Under the pieces are notes generated by a model. The model worked only from the letters and a program-made list of their open reading frames with translations, was not told the origin of the DNA and did not search any database. From the NCBI GenBank assembly GCA_009602735.1, contig WELA01009345.1, positions 1 to 38,505 of the forward strand: a DNA stretch of 38,505 nucleotides. The letters are read 5' to 3'. How positions within the stretch are numbered: the stretch's first letter is position 1; each line of letters opens with the position of its first letter. The position numbers and the translations under genes were made by a program. The stretch comes from Mesotaenium endlicherianum (Eukaryota > Streptophyta > Zygnematophyceae > Zygnematales > Mesotaeniaceae). Below, piece by piece: positions 1-10,887 of this stretch.

Positions 1-76
1 ACCCTAAACCCTAAACCCTAAACCCTAAACCCTAAACCCTAAACCCTAAACCCTAAACCCTAAACCCTAAACCCTA
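1..76. repeat. Telomeric repeat array (CCCTAAA)n
   Basis: About eleven uninterrupted copies of CCCTAAA, the complement of the plant-type TTTAGGG telomere. The C-rich strand runs inward from position 1, which is the orientation expected at a left chromosome end. The array stops abruptly and unique sequence follows without degenerate units. Confidence 0.97.
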
Positions 77-1336
77 GGGATGTGGTCGTCAAGTCTATGT
101 CTCGTGGTGTGGCAGCTCTGTCGTGGCAATTGTACCAATGGACCCTGGCCGAGTTAACTTGCCCTCTCAACGTGGCCTGACGTGCCAGCAGCTGAATTTG
201 TTTGTTTCATCCGCTTTGCTTGACTTGGTGGTAGATGCTGGCGGAGATTGTTCACAAGTCCTAAGTGGGCGAGCCTTGCTCCTGACCTGTTTGTCCATTC
301 CCGCCCATGGTTGGGAGCTGAATTTGATGTGTTGTCGTCCCACCTCACGTGTGGCTGACTTAGACTTTTAACGCTGAACTTGCATATTTAGCAGTCTGGC
401 CGGTGAGTCAACGTTGACTGTCTATGCCGGAGGCAGCCGTGTCTAGCGCCACGTGTGTTGGGCCGTCCAACCAGTAGTAGTCGCGACACTATAGTCGCGT
501 AAGTGACCTCATTATATAAGCTGGTTAAAGCACGCAAACACACAGGCCAACGCACGTAATGCAGCCCAATTTCGCTCCAAGTGTCAGACTACACTGGGTG
601 TCTCTGGTCAAAACATTCCTTTGACCAGCTCCACGGCTTTTTCTAGCTTCTAGACCATGTTCTAGACTGCCATGCCGCGAGGTCAACGAATATCTGAACG
701 ACTCTTCTCAATGCTACTGTTGTAACTATTCCAAGGTCTGGCAGACAGCAGTGTGACGATCAAGAATTCCCGCATTCTCGCCACTTTCAATTGATAGATT
801 ATTTTCAGGGCTGCCAAAATGGCTCACTACCAAAACTGACAATCGATGCTTTTGTTTATGACGGAGTAACATCGACGATGTATTATAAGTTACATTTTTC
901 GTTTATATCTGAATTTCTATTTATCTGCCTTCGACTCGTATGTTTTCACTTTTCAGTTACTATCTTCATTGGCTTTTATGGTCCTTCGACTTAAAACCGT
1001 GCATTCGTCTCATGAGCCTGCGGGTGACGGGCGAAGAAGAATTTTGAGCACACGTTAAGTGAAAAGAACCATTGGGGTGTAAGTGGATTAAGCTTATTTT
1101 CTGCCTTGATGTAGACGGCAACTGAGCGCATGTGCCTTTTGTAACATTATACCATCGTCGCATAGGGTCGTATTCTACTGACTGGTATAATAAGGATCAA
1201 AACGGCACACGAAAGAAGTCAGTGAGCAGCATCATCGCGTATCCAGTGCCAACCAGACCGCTCAAAATCTGAAAACTGTTCCGGGTCTGTATTGCTAGTT
1301 CAGGTTGCTTAAGGTCTAAAAAATAAATCAAACTCT
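77..1336. other. Subtelomeric spacer without a recognisable gene
   Basis: No convincing coding sequence. Short open frames at 123-371 and 791-994 have no domain signature. Two CACGTG boxes lie at 346-351 and 450-455. A TATA-like TATAATAA lies at 1186-1193, about 145 bp before the C2-gene ATG, and could serve that gene. Confidence 0.5.
450..520 (+). promoter_or_regulatory. Possible promoter cluster: G-box, dyad, TATA
   Basis: CACGTG (450-455) is followed by a perfect dyad CGCGAC-6 nt-GTCGCG (482-499) and then TATATAAG (513-520). The order and spacing resemble a plant promoter, but no good ORF starts just downstream. It could be a distal start for the C2 gene or chance. Confidence 0.25.
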
Positions 1337-3375
1337 ATGACCTCTCACGGTAGAAGCCATATTGCTGGCATTTTAGACGTTCACGTTATTCAGGCAGAAG
1401 GGCTTGAAATGCCATGCTTGTACGGGTCAAATGATATCTATGCCAACTTTTCGTGTGGGGAAAATCATCGTTTGAACAGAATGTCTCTACGTACACGTAC
1501 TGTTAAGGGAGGAGGCTCAAACCCAGTCTTTAATCAGCGGTTGCAGGTCAGTACAGCTGGGTGTGATTGTTCCTGTGAAAAACGCGTGTCAATATTTTTG
1601 CTAGGTGGTACTGTCAGTACTGCTTCCTTTGGTGAATGTTCCTTTGAATTGTGGAGTACTTTATGTTGGTCCTCTGCGGTGCAGATTGGCATCCCTATAG
1701 GCAATGTCGAGGTCAAGTGCGAGCTCTGGATGGCTGGCTATAATCGTGGAGCTGCTGATGACAAACTCTTAGGCTATGCCCCAATACATGTTGCCAAGTA
1801 AGTTGAGTTCTTGCCGATCATCTAGCCCCAATTCTTACCTGTGTCCATATATGAAGTCAAAGGTTCTTCGGTGAGTAGAGTTTAGAGCCTACTCAGCTTA
1901 CCCTACCCAGAGCCGGGACGTACTTGTGCTGAGATTGATGTGCATGTTTGTCCATTTCCTGGTTGCCGGAGGTGCCCTTTGATTTTCACGTTGTTCGGCT
2001 TGTACTTACATGCATCTGGCCTGCTATGTGCAGGAATCCTGCGAGTAAGACAAAGAACGAAGCATGCAAGTTTCACCTTCTTAGAGGTGATTGTGGCCAG
2101 GTTCAACATGCTGGCCTTATCAAGTTGGTCCTCTCCTACCACCCAAAGGGTATACAGAAAAACGCTGCTGCCCAGCCAGCACCTTTGAGCGGCACGTTAG
2201 CCCAAATTCTCTCAGGAGCCCTTTCAAAGAGCTTATCTGCCTGCGTTGCAAGTCGAAAGCGCTCTGAGCCTGATACTTCATCGTCGGTGGAGTCGGGGGA
2301 CAACTTTAGAGAAGCCTGTGAGGGGCCTGAGGTCAGCTCCTTAGGGGCAAAGAAGAGTTGCCTTGGAGACGTCAGGCCACAGGTCTTTGACACCCTTCAT
2401 GCTTGGGAGGATAAACAGGACTGCAGAACGTTGCGTCTAGGGGCACTCTGTTTACCAGATTTGGATATAAGTCCTCGTGTCATGGTAACGTCGCAAAGGG
2501 CGATCGACAAGGCCTGTCCTCCAGAAGGCTTCTACTTGACCTCCTCGGCTGCTCCACAGCGAAAGAGTCAAGCACCAGTGCCGAGCATCCTGTCGGTGGC
2601 TTCAGAAGGAGGGGAATTGTCACCAGGGCTTCTTAGTCTGTGGGAAGGACCAACCTCGTTGACTCCTTTGACACCCATGCAGGCCTGGACAGTACACAAT
2701 AAAATGCCGTGCAACTCCAGATTACAGTGTGGTCATGTTCCAGAAGTGGCATCTCATTCTGGGGACCCGCCTGAGCTGTGGCTGCAAAACATGGATACCA
2801 TAGCTGGCGGGCATGAGCCGTTCGCCGCCAGAGAAGGCATGCAAGGAAGGGGTGCAATAGCAACTGTTTCCGCTGTACCCCTGGTCAGCTGTGGGTCGGA
2901 CAGTGGAGGAGCTGGAGAGGTGGTCGATTCCGCTTTTGCGTCTGCACGTGCAGGAAGGCCATGCTTAGACGACTGGGGCATGCAACCAGCACCTGAGGGC
3001 ATCCTGCCTTGCACAAGCAGTATCAGTTCGGGTAAGCCTGTAGCAGGGGTGGCGTGCAGCACCACGGATGGCTTATGTGGCGGCACTCCTAGCATTGACC
3101 AGGAGCAAGGGAATAATAGCAGCAGCATGTTCGAGAGGGTGTCAGATTTGTCATCCTCCTTTCAGTCAGTAAGAGCACCATTGTCCTCCATCTCGAGGCA
3201 CCCGGCTCAGCCCCTCTGGCAGAGACGCTTGCAGAAGAGGCAAGTCATGCAGCAGATTCTGCTGTCTTGTGCTCCGCCATCAGCCCACCCTCCACCAGTG
3301 AAGAGCAGTCTTTCACGTCCTAGGCAGGTATCCTGTGTCCCGTCTCTGCGTGAACAATTTCACGAGTCAAGCTGA
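1337..3375 (+). CDS. C2-domain protein with long Ser-rich tail, three exons
   Basis: Proposed model: exons 1337-1546, 1685-1797 and 2034-3375. Intron 1 (1547-1684) is bounded by CAG|GTCAGT and GCAG. Intron 2 (1798-2033) is bounded by GTAAGTTGAG and GTGCAG. The exons sum to 1665 nt, exactly 555 codons, and the codon split at intron 2 closes correctly. The product has 554 residues. Residues about 9-147 form a plant-type C2 domain: LDVHVIQAEGL strand, GSNDIY loop, SNPVFNQ, DDKLLGY loop and a final LIKLVLSYHP strand from exon 3. C2 domains bind membranes, often with Ca2+. Here the first loop Asp is replaced (CLYGSNDIY) and the WDxD-like pair is missing, so Ca2+ binding is doubtful. The tail is rich in Ser, Pro and Cys and is unrecognised. 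Intron 1 is in frame without a stop, so retention would also be translatable. It is the only likely host gene here, about 1.3 kb from the telomere. Confidence 0.65.
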
Positions 3376-5976
3376 TCCACACATGCCTGTGTGTTGCTGA
3401 TATTGCCCATCAGCAGCCAAAAAGAAGATTTTTATTGCCTCCTTAGGCCAAGTTTTAGGGAGTGGTGTGCTTTGTAAAAGGCTATGAGTTTCTTACGCAT
3501 GCATCTGCTCCTATATTAGCATGTGCATAGAGCTCTTAGACAGATTGCTCCACATTTGTACAGTAGTCAAGAGGCCTTTCAAGAGCTTGTTTAATTCTTG
3601 ATTGGAAGCCCTCATTGTGGACAAGGCTTTGCACAAATTACACTGAAGGCTAACACACAAGTACGAAGAGTGAAAGCATGTTCACGTAGGCATCTTGTAG
3701 TCATTTGTAGATTCCTAGTCAAATCATCTTGTATCAGGATGTATCACTTGCACCCCTCGTACATTGTGAAAGTTCAGTGTACATGTGTATGGAGGCAGCT
3801 CAGTGTCGTCTTTGGATCAGCCTCGACACAACACAAGTAACAAATGTGCATAGCTACATAAGAAAATAATAGCTTGATGTTTATTATTGTAATGCCCATG
3901 GGATGAGGACTTTCGGACTACTCTGGACTGAGCAAAAACTTTGAGAGAAAAGTGCAAATTATGAAGACAAAAGTTATCTTTTAGATACCAAAAATCAACG
4001 AGTTTGACCAACAAAATGAAAACATCATGAAAGGGTGTACTTTCTGCATACGTTTTCTCGAGGGCCATGCATGCATCCAGTAAATTTTCCACGTGAGTTT
4101 CATTTCATTGGATTGAAGGTTTGTGACATGAAAATGTTGCAAACCAAAGTTTGAATAGTGTAAAAATTGACAAATTATATCGTTGCCGGGTGTGCTTGAC
4201 ACACCTTAGCCCCTCTAAAAGACGTGCAACTGCAACGCAGCCTTTATTGCAGCAGGACGTAAGCTGCTCCAAATACCCACCCACTCACCCCTACAACCCC
4301 CACACTACAATTGCAAGCAAGGAGTCAGGCACGAGCCTCAAATTTGTACCAGCACCCGTAATGGCCATGTGCTTAATAGTGTTGGTTTTCTCTTGTTTGG
4401 CACTGTACGGTAAATTGGCAGCAACCTGCGGAGAATATCCGGTGACCAACTTCGACACAGCGGTAGCATCGTAGTGGCTTTTGCAAAACGTCACATCCTC
4501 GTATGATTGGACAATAATTGGTGCGGTGTTTGATCAAGCGACATTTCATAAAATTGCCATAACTCAGTCACATATACATATTTCTAGTGTAGAAAAATCT
4601 AGCTAGACTTAGAGAGAATCAGACAAGAACCGACTACGCGCATTGTAGCATATTACTACTCATACTATTCTTTTCATCATCACATTTCTATCGAAATCAA
4701 GCAAATTGAGCAGAAATTGTCAAATCGTCTTGATGTGATGGGGATGATAACAATGAAATGACTCTCTCGAAAGCTAGCTTTGTTCATATCAACCATGTGA
4801 AGTAGCACATAAACTTCTTCCTTTGTCTTCCTAAGTTGTGCACAATTTTCCTTGACGTTCTTGAAGGTTGTTTACTCAAACCACCTTCTCTTTAATTTGG
4901 GTGCACCAAAAATATATCTCCGTTGAGTAAGAAAATAATGGTGCGCTCTTGTATGCAATATATATCATATTCACCAACATCATGAATATGCTCATCCCAA
5001 CTCAGAATTTTTGACGAGATTTTGTGGAGTAAAAATTATGTGCAAAAATCTGCCTAGAGCCACAAGACAATAGTTTTGTCGATGATTAGCAACAATGACA
5101 TGGGAGAATAGCACCGGTGAACATTATGTGGAGTCAAATTCTGGTCAGCATAATAATTAATTTCTTAGTCACCGTAATCAAGTAAGTAGTATGTATAATG
5201 GCAACAAAAGAAGATGGCTTGTAGTACACTCGAGCCCTGTAACAACAATATTGTGGCGTATTATGATCACGCACCTTAAAGCCTGAAGGCAAGGTTTTGA
5301 CTCCTATAAAAATTCAAGAGCATTTGGCACATGTGAGTGGCGTCATGACTCACCAATGTAAGGCTATTATGTTTCAGGATGTGAAAGTCATGTGCCATGT
5401 CTAGAATCAATTTCACAAGAATTGGTCAAAAGTGTGTGCTTCAAGCTATTGAGGTTACCAAACTGACCAATGGAGCACATTACAGGTATGGTTGAACATA
5501 GAAAATCATACTCAAGCAATCATATTATTCCAGCCTCTCCTCATCGTGGCCATTTTGAAGGCATAAAAATACCATTATATCGTCCTTATCATTGAAATCC
5601 AATATTTTTCCCCTAATCAAAGGTACGTCATATCATCTTGTTATTGGAAGTGCTTAACTAATTTGAGGACAACTTGTAAATTCAAGAATGAACTATTATC
5701 ATTTGCAATCATGTGGCATATGATTACTTCTGCAATTGTAGCATAGCTCAATCGCTTCCAACCATTTGTGAATTCTACATACGACACTAATGCTTTACGC
5801 AACCCAAAGACCTTAGAAGGAACTTCTAAATTACTTGTGCAATGCATTAAGATGCTTGAAGAGATAAATAATCGGCATACATGATGTTTTGAGAGGTCAA
5901 GGACCCAAAGAAAAGTTTGTACCTTGTTGAACGGCGGGACCGAGACTCAAGGATGGTTTTTTCCAAAATTTTCTCT
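3376..5976. other. AT-rich intergenic region, no gene seen
   Basis: The first few hundred bases are probably the 3' UTR of the C2 gene; a TGTAA motif lies at 3473-3477. The rest is AT-rich, with scattered frames under about 110 codons and no domain, RNA gene or terminal repeat that I recognise. The part from about 5850 to 5976 may be eroded continuation of the piggyBac-like relic on the minus strand. Confidence 0.5.
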
Positions 5977-6585
5977 CTAAACCTCAACAACGGGGCTCCC
6001 TTTCTCAAAGTTGAATCTCCAATAAAAAGCTAGTCTAGGCAGTGGATTCAAAGCCATGGTAATGTATAGGCCATGCCAAATGATCATCTCAGTGACACTC
6101 ACATGCTTCCAGTCCTTAGCTCTATTGAGCTTTGCATATGCATTTGTCTCATCCACCAAGAACTCAAATCAATTTATGTCGATGAAGAGGCCAAGCACAA
6201 CAAAGGGAGAATACTTCATGAAGATTTGGGAGCTTACTCCTTGCAAACCTGATTGTGTAGAACCACCACGATGTTGCCTCCATGAGTGTTTCTCTCTTGA
6301 AACTAGGGCTTTTGAGGAGGACTGCTCTTGGACATCTTCAGCAGCTGTGTGCTCCTCCTCCATGGAATTGCATTCTCTCTCTAGCTCACTATCAGAAGAG
6401 AACTCCCCCTCTCCATCACTGATAGCTTCCGCGGTCTTGTATCTGCTGAGCGAGCACGCGGGGGAGGTTCTGACGGAGGACGAGCGTCGAGAAGGTTGTG
6501 GGAGCCCAAAAAAAGCAGAGGAGTGGGAGGAGGTGGAGGAGGGGGAGAGCCAGGAGGAGGAGGAGGAGGAGGAAGGGGACGCCAA
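5977..6585 (-). pseudogene. piggyBac-like transposase N-terminal relic
   Basis: Reading leftward from 6585, an acidic Ser/Glu-rich head is followed by a stretch with the layout of the N-terminal part of piggyBac (DDE_Tnp_1_7) transposases: SPFVVLGLF, then VDETNAYAK, a Trp-Lys pair, VTEMIIWHGLYITMAL, and LPRLAFYW. An in-frame TGA at 6169-6171 interrupts it and another stop ends it at 5977. The catalytic DDD core would lie further left and was not recognised, so only the N-terminal quarter or so remains. The plus-strand frame over the same bases (6056-6661) looks acidic at its end only because the head is Ser-rich on the minus strand. No terminal inverted repeats or TTAA target pair were found. 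The identification rests on motif layout read by eye. Confidence 0.5.
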
Positions 6586-6927
6586 AGCGGGGGAGGAGGA
6601 GGACTACACGAGCTATGAGGTAACGCGTCAGTACGTGAAAGGATCTGCTATGATGATTTGACTATTGGCCCTGGGTGGCCAGGCTGAGGGGGACTACACG
6701 CGGTAGGGTAAAGGTCTAGCGTTTTGAGGTTCTCTGGTCAAGGGCCTGGGGTCTAGGTCGGGCTCGGACATCTGGTCTGCGGATTAGGCCTGGGGTCTAG
6801 GGTTTGCAACTAAACGTGCAGGAAGATAGGGGTTGTCTCGTGTTTCGGAGCTCAAATCTGAGAGGATGGCAGTTGCGTGCAAGAGGGCCGCAAGGGGGGG
6901 GAGTAGAGGGGGGGGCTAGGACCCGGA
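6586..6927. other. GC-rich spacer with long G runs
   Basis: No gene seen. Runs of eight or more G at about 6894-6915, broken only by a short AGTAGA spacer, could form a G-quadruplex on the plus strand. The region ends where an LTR of the E2 family begins. Confidence 0.4.
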
Positions 6928-8760
6928 GGAAATGAATCGACTTACCAATTGACGATTAACAATTAATGAAAGATCTTTACATCAGCAAGGAATCTTTATG
7001 GTATTTTTTGGTTAACTTATTAATCAACAAAAGACCACACAACTAACTTAGGCAACATTCATAAGTCAAATGCAAGTAACGAGCATCCATCATGCCATCA
7101 ATAGATTCATTCATGTCGTGCGGTAAGAGGTCGGGTGCGTATCAACGACACAAGCAATGCATAATATGCAATCGGGCTTTGTTGTAACAAAGTCTATAAT
7201 ACATGTGGATTTATAGCCAAACGATAGTCAAGCGTCAAATGTTTTAGTTAAGGAGTGTGTACTCTTCAGAGCGAGGACCTCAAGACTGTAATGTGGTAGG
7301 AAAACAACTAATGAAGTCTGGCCCAAAAGATCGCTGGAAGCACATCATGATCTTCAAGAGTAGTCCTATGGCAGGGGATATAAGCTGTGACTTTGTTCAC
7401 CACTTGTGAAGTTCTTCTAGTAAGTGGAAGCCAGCAAGGCTTGCTCTTCACAAGAGACTAAGTGGTCCTGAAAACATAAGAGATAAAAGTGTAAGCTTTA
7501 CTGATAATCTCTGTGACTTACAACTGGCATAATGGGACTTCGAAGAAGATGTTCCTCTAGGGACATCTCTAGCACTTATACTCCTGAAAACCCAGCGTCG
7601 TATGCGGCGGATCCAATGCATGTAGTCACTCTAGGAGGCTCTCCTATGTCCACTGATGTGTACAAGGCATGTACTAGCACTCCTATAGGCTAAGCATAAC
7701 TCAAACAATCAAAGCAAAGCACGTAGAATATGCTAAGTGTCTCTCATTGGTGGAGCTTACCTTGGGTAGTTCTACCTAGATAGCGCCTCAAAAGTGAATC
7801 TGAAACTTGAGGAAGCTTCCTCTAGGAGTAGGTGATGCAGTCACCAAGTTATAGCCTCCATGATGCACTTATACTATGGAAATGCAAGACTCATGTAGTC
7901 TAAAGGGCTCGCGGATTTGTGCGCACAAAGCTAGGGGTCCTTGGGGTCACGAATAGTCAACATTGTCACCTTTGGGTGCATTGAGTCACAAGTTGGCCAT
8001 TTGGTGTGATTCCGCTAGGTGCCGAAAGGAGTGCGGACTAGATCGCGTCTATCTCGCTCGATAATTAACCAAATGACGCGAAACTGGTGCCATTCGGAAG
8101 ATGCTTTGGTGACTCGGAGATCTAGAGAAGGTCAACATATGGATGCGTAAAGTCAATGCAAATTTGGTCTTCCTAGGTTGATGGTTCACACACGTAGAAC
8201 TTGGTTTTGTACGTCAACCTCAACTTAATAAATCATGACATTCATAAGCAAGAATAGTAAGCAGTTCGTGTAACGACTTGCACCCTTGAATTCAAATGTT
8301 CCTCTCAGTAAGCTGTACAGAGATTTGGCCTCGTTTAGAGCATACCTTACTCTATGTACATGGAATGAGTTTACTGTTCAACAACAAGTGCGATGGCACC
8401 GTTTACCCGGGAGGTGACCACGTTGGTAGGACCTTGGCTAACCAAATCCACAACCATCTTCCATGATCCGAAATCGCCATCCACCCAAGGGTATCATCTG
8501 GCCACTCATCTAGCATATCGCACTTAGATGCATAACTAGGCAGTACACTGATACCGAGTACGGCAGTCAACTGACTGTCAGAAAATGTGTCAGCAACTTG
8601 ACCAATAGTAGAATTCAGCCTGCTGCTCCCGGCTGAGTCATAAAACTGAATAAATCTAAAATCCTAACAGATTTAATATGAATTAAGTTCAACGAGCTGA
8701 ACATTATTAAGTATTATATTTATATGAATATTATATCATCAACAATACTGATTCATTACA
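6928..8760 (-). repeat. 3' LTR of element C, split by LTR-A
   Basis: On the minus strand the LTR begins TGTAATGAATCAG at 8760 and follows the E2 and E1 LTRs down to 8241. It resumes at 7113 (the GCATTTGACTTATGAATG stretch) and ends GGTAAGTCGATTCATTT near 6928. Without the 1127-bp insertion and its duplication it measures about 700 bp, close to the 720 bp of the intact family LTRs. Confidence 0.75.
7114..8240. mobile_element. Solo LTR, family A, inside the element C LTR
   Basis: A 1127-bp unit starting TGTCGTGCG and ending ATCATGACA. It matches 21192-22315 along its whole length, for example GGCCCAAAAGATC and GGAAGCACATCATGATC. It is flanked by TTCA on both sides (7110-7113 and 8241-8244), a probable 4-bp target duplication. 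The interrupted LTR aligns across the gap, so both edges are well defined. It has no coding sequence, and the parent element is not in the window. Confidence 0.78.
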
Positions 8761-8795
8761 ATCCCTCCAACTCAAATTGTTGTCGTCTCGACAAC
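8761..8795 (-). promoter_or_regulatory. PPT and conserved hairpin of element C
   Basis: On the minus strand, GTTGTCG-AGA-CGACAAC (8795-8779) is followed by GTTGGAGGGAT directly before the LTR TG. The same hairpin and polypurine tract (primer for plus-strand DNA synthesis) occur at the same place in E1 and E2. Loop sequence differs (AGA versus AGG) while both arms are unchanged. Confidence 0.65.
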
Positions 8796-8879
8796 ACTAA
8801 AGCACTCATGTTAATAACACAAGGCAACAATCCTAACATGTTGACAAAAGCATGCAACACAGTAGATTACTGACCTCCT

Positions 8880-9735
8880 GATGCAAGCTAGGTTCCCGGG
8901 GACCTATCTTCTGGGGAACCAGACCTAGACCTGGACCATGGCCACCCATCAGGTGGCCTTCTGAACCCTTCAGTCTCAGCCCAAGGTGGGCCCATAGGAG
9001 AACGCAGCAACTGGGCAGCCTCCTCTTGCACAGTTTGCAAGTTAATGGAAGCTGCTCAATCGTGTGTAATCCGCAAACTGACAGGAACAAGTACGGGGTT
9101 GCCAAAAGGATGCTGCATGACATGGGATAAGGGCACATGCCTCCGAGGGGAAGGTGAAGGTGGCATCTCTTTGGCTGCTTGCTTAGCAGCCCTCGTGCCG
9201 GCCCTATCTGCCTGAGATTCAGTCCCCAAGGGTGGGGTCTTCTCTCTGCTGAAGCTCCCCAGCCAAGTGACGTCTGTCTCTCCAGCTGCCTGTTGGCTTG
9301 TCTGCTCCAGCTGCTTCAAGACCCTCTCTGCCAGAGACAGTCCAATCCTCTACAAGGCAGGAGATTTTGCAGGTGTCTGAGTCCTGGCAAGACTGGACTC
9401 TGCACATGTGTCCCGTTCCTCTTCATCATCCTGCTCCTCCAAGACTGCTGGTGTTGACTCTGCCATCCTGTCGACCTGAGCCTTGGGTAGAAAATATGCA
9501 ATTGATTTCCTCCTCCTAGTTCTTGGTGGGGGTTGTTGGGCCCTGACTGTGCTCAGGTCCTTCTCCCCTTGCTTGCTTGCCCATTTGACATGAGCATGCT
9601 TACTCTTAGAGATAGAGTGCTTGGCTGTGTCCTCTCATCCTTCATCTCTTCACTCATATACCTCCTCAGCCCATCCAATCTAGGGTCCCAGGGTACAATG
9701 TGAGGAGGTAGAGAGATGGTGCCGTCCAGCGCGGG
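8880..9735 (-). pseudogene. ORF3 remnant of element C
   Basis: The minus-strand translation, with frame changes, matches ORF3 of E2: SLPPHIVPWDPRLDG near the right end, then DVTWLGS, PSPRRHVPLSHVMQHP and VPVSLR at about 9060-9270, and an AQLLRSP...GFRRPPDG tail towards 8880. Both indels and the missing N-terminal part show it is not functional. The protein family is unknown; see ORF3 of E2. Confidence 0.7.
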
Positions 9736-9737
9736 GT

Positions 9738-9977
9738 CAAGTCATCTTCCACAGCATAAGTCCCACGTCTGCTTTCTGCTGTTGCATCTTCTCCTGCTTT
9801 ATCTGAACGTTCAACTTCTACTTTGATGCGTTCTTCCTCAGCCTGCTGGGTTGCTGCTGCAGCAATAGCTGCTGCTTCCTCTGCAGCTTCTCTAGCTGCA
9901 GTGTCTGCTAAGGCATCAGCGTTAGTGCGAGGTCCAACTACCTGGCTCTCCGCCTGGTTTTTGACAGGCTTACCCAT
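9738..9977 (-). pseudogene. gag N-terminal fragment of element C
   Basis: About 75-80 residues match the start of E2 Gag: NQAES, an [17 protein letters not shown] segment and QQAEEE, an Ala/Glu-rich probable coiled coil. The frame then runs into ORF3-derived sequence in a different phase, which marks the internal deletion point near 9735. Capsid and zinc knuckle are lost. Confidence 0.72.
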
Positions 9978-9985
9978 GTCGCCTT

Positions 9986-10887
9986 AGTCATATTGTCGGT
10001 CGTGGTCGGTCTGGTGCACCTGGGCACGGCCGGGCTGATCCGTGCGCGCGTCCTAGCTAGCTTCATAACCAGCCTAGGGCCATACTAGTTGAGCTGCGCG
10101 CTAGCATTACTGCACTGGCTGCTCAAGGCAATGCTGTCGCTGCCGGCTGTCTTTCTCGCTACGCTCAACTAGGATGTTGTTGCCTAGCTATTACTCTCGT
10201 AGAGGTTGACCAGCATCCACTTTGAGTCAGCCAATTCTTGATGTGTACCTGGAAAACATAACTAATCGCTTGTCTTGGGAAAAGCTCGTGCAAAGTGCTT
10301 TCTTGTGCGTACTCAAGCGCGAGATTGAGCTCTCAAAAGTCCTGAGTGCCCACATTGCACTCAGTCCAAACGGATCCAAGATCCGGTGTTGATTCTCCTA
10401 GTGCGAAGCATTGATTGATTACATGCTAACCTTTACTTGGCTTGAGTGCTAGCTGGTAGATGTTGAGTGACTACATTGCTAAACCAAGCTTGATCCTCTT
10501 GCTAGAGGCCGAGGCAGTCCGCTTGATTGGCTGAACCAAAGTGTCTGTCTGTTTGTGGCTGTGTCGCTAATCACCTATTTGATTACACAAGCTACGCTAA
10601 TTCAAGACGGAACCCAGTTAAGTCAGTTGTAGTGTGGCTAGGGTCTCAACTAGCATAGTGTGGGCGTGAGCTAGAGTGCCAGGTCTAGAAGGTGTGAGTT
10701 ACTTCACTGCAAGCTGACTACAAGCCTGTCCTAGTCATTGTTCAACTCGGGTACCTTGCTAGACACTTCCAGTCCTGGTCTTTGCATTTTGCCCTCCTAT
10801 TGAGTAGTTGTCAGTCTATGTCCTGGGAGCCTGCTGCCACCAGGAGCGGGCGCATTTTTTTGTAACTTTGAGCCAGCCCCACAGGCT
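9986..10887. other. Unassigned region before the DMT-1 gag
   Basis: No ORF of note and no match to the other LTR families in the window. By position it may hold the 5' LTR and leader of DMT-1, but no second copy exists here to define an LTR, and no primer-binding site was recognised. Confidence 0.35.

Larger units (their letters stand above)
6928..9985 (-). mobile_element. Element C: deleted derivative of the E2 chromovirus family
   Basis: Read on the minus strand it holds the gag start, an internal deletion that removes the rest of gag and all of pol, the downstream part of ORF3, the pre-PPT hairpin, the PPT and one LTR. The 5' LTR and primer site are missing: homology stops just upstream of the gag ATG near 9985, where unrelated sequence starts. 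The LTR is split by a solo LTR-A. It is the most degraded of the three E2-family copies. Confidence 0.8.

Noticed and set aside
1948..2033. Upstream start of the long frame 1948-3375 as a separate gene
   Set aside because: A splice acceptor at 2031-2033 joins the frame to the C2 exons with correct phase and completes the C2 domain, so the first 29 codons are intronic.
6056..6661. Plus-strand 201-codon frame with a Glu-rich end
   Set aside because: The minus strand over the same bases shows piggyBac-like motifs; the acidic run is the complement of a Ser-rich stretch.
77..10887. tRNA, rRNA or snoRNA genes in the non-coding stretches
   Set aside because: No cloverleaf, A/B box pair or rRNA segment was recognised by eye; a covariance-model scan would be needed to be sure.
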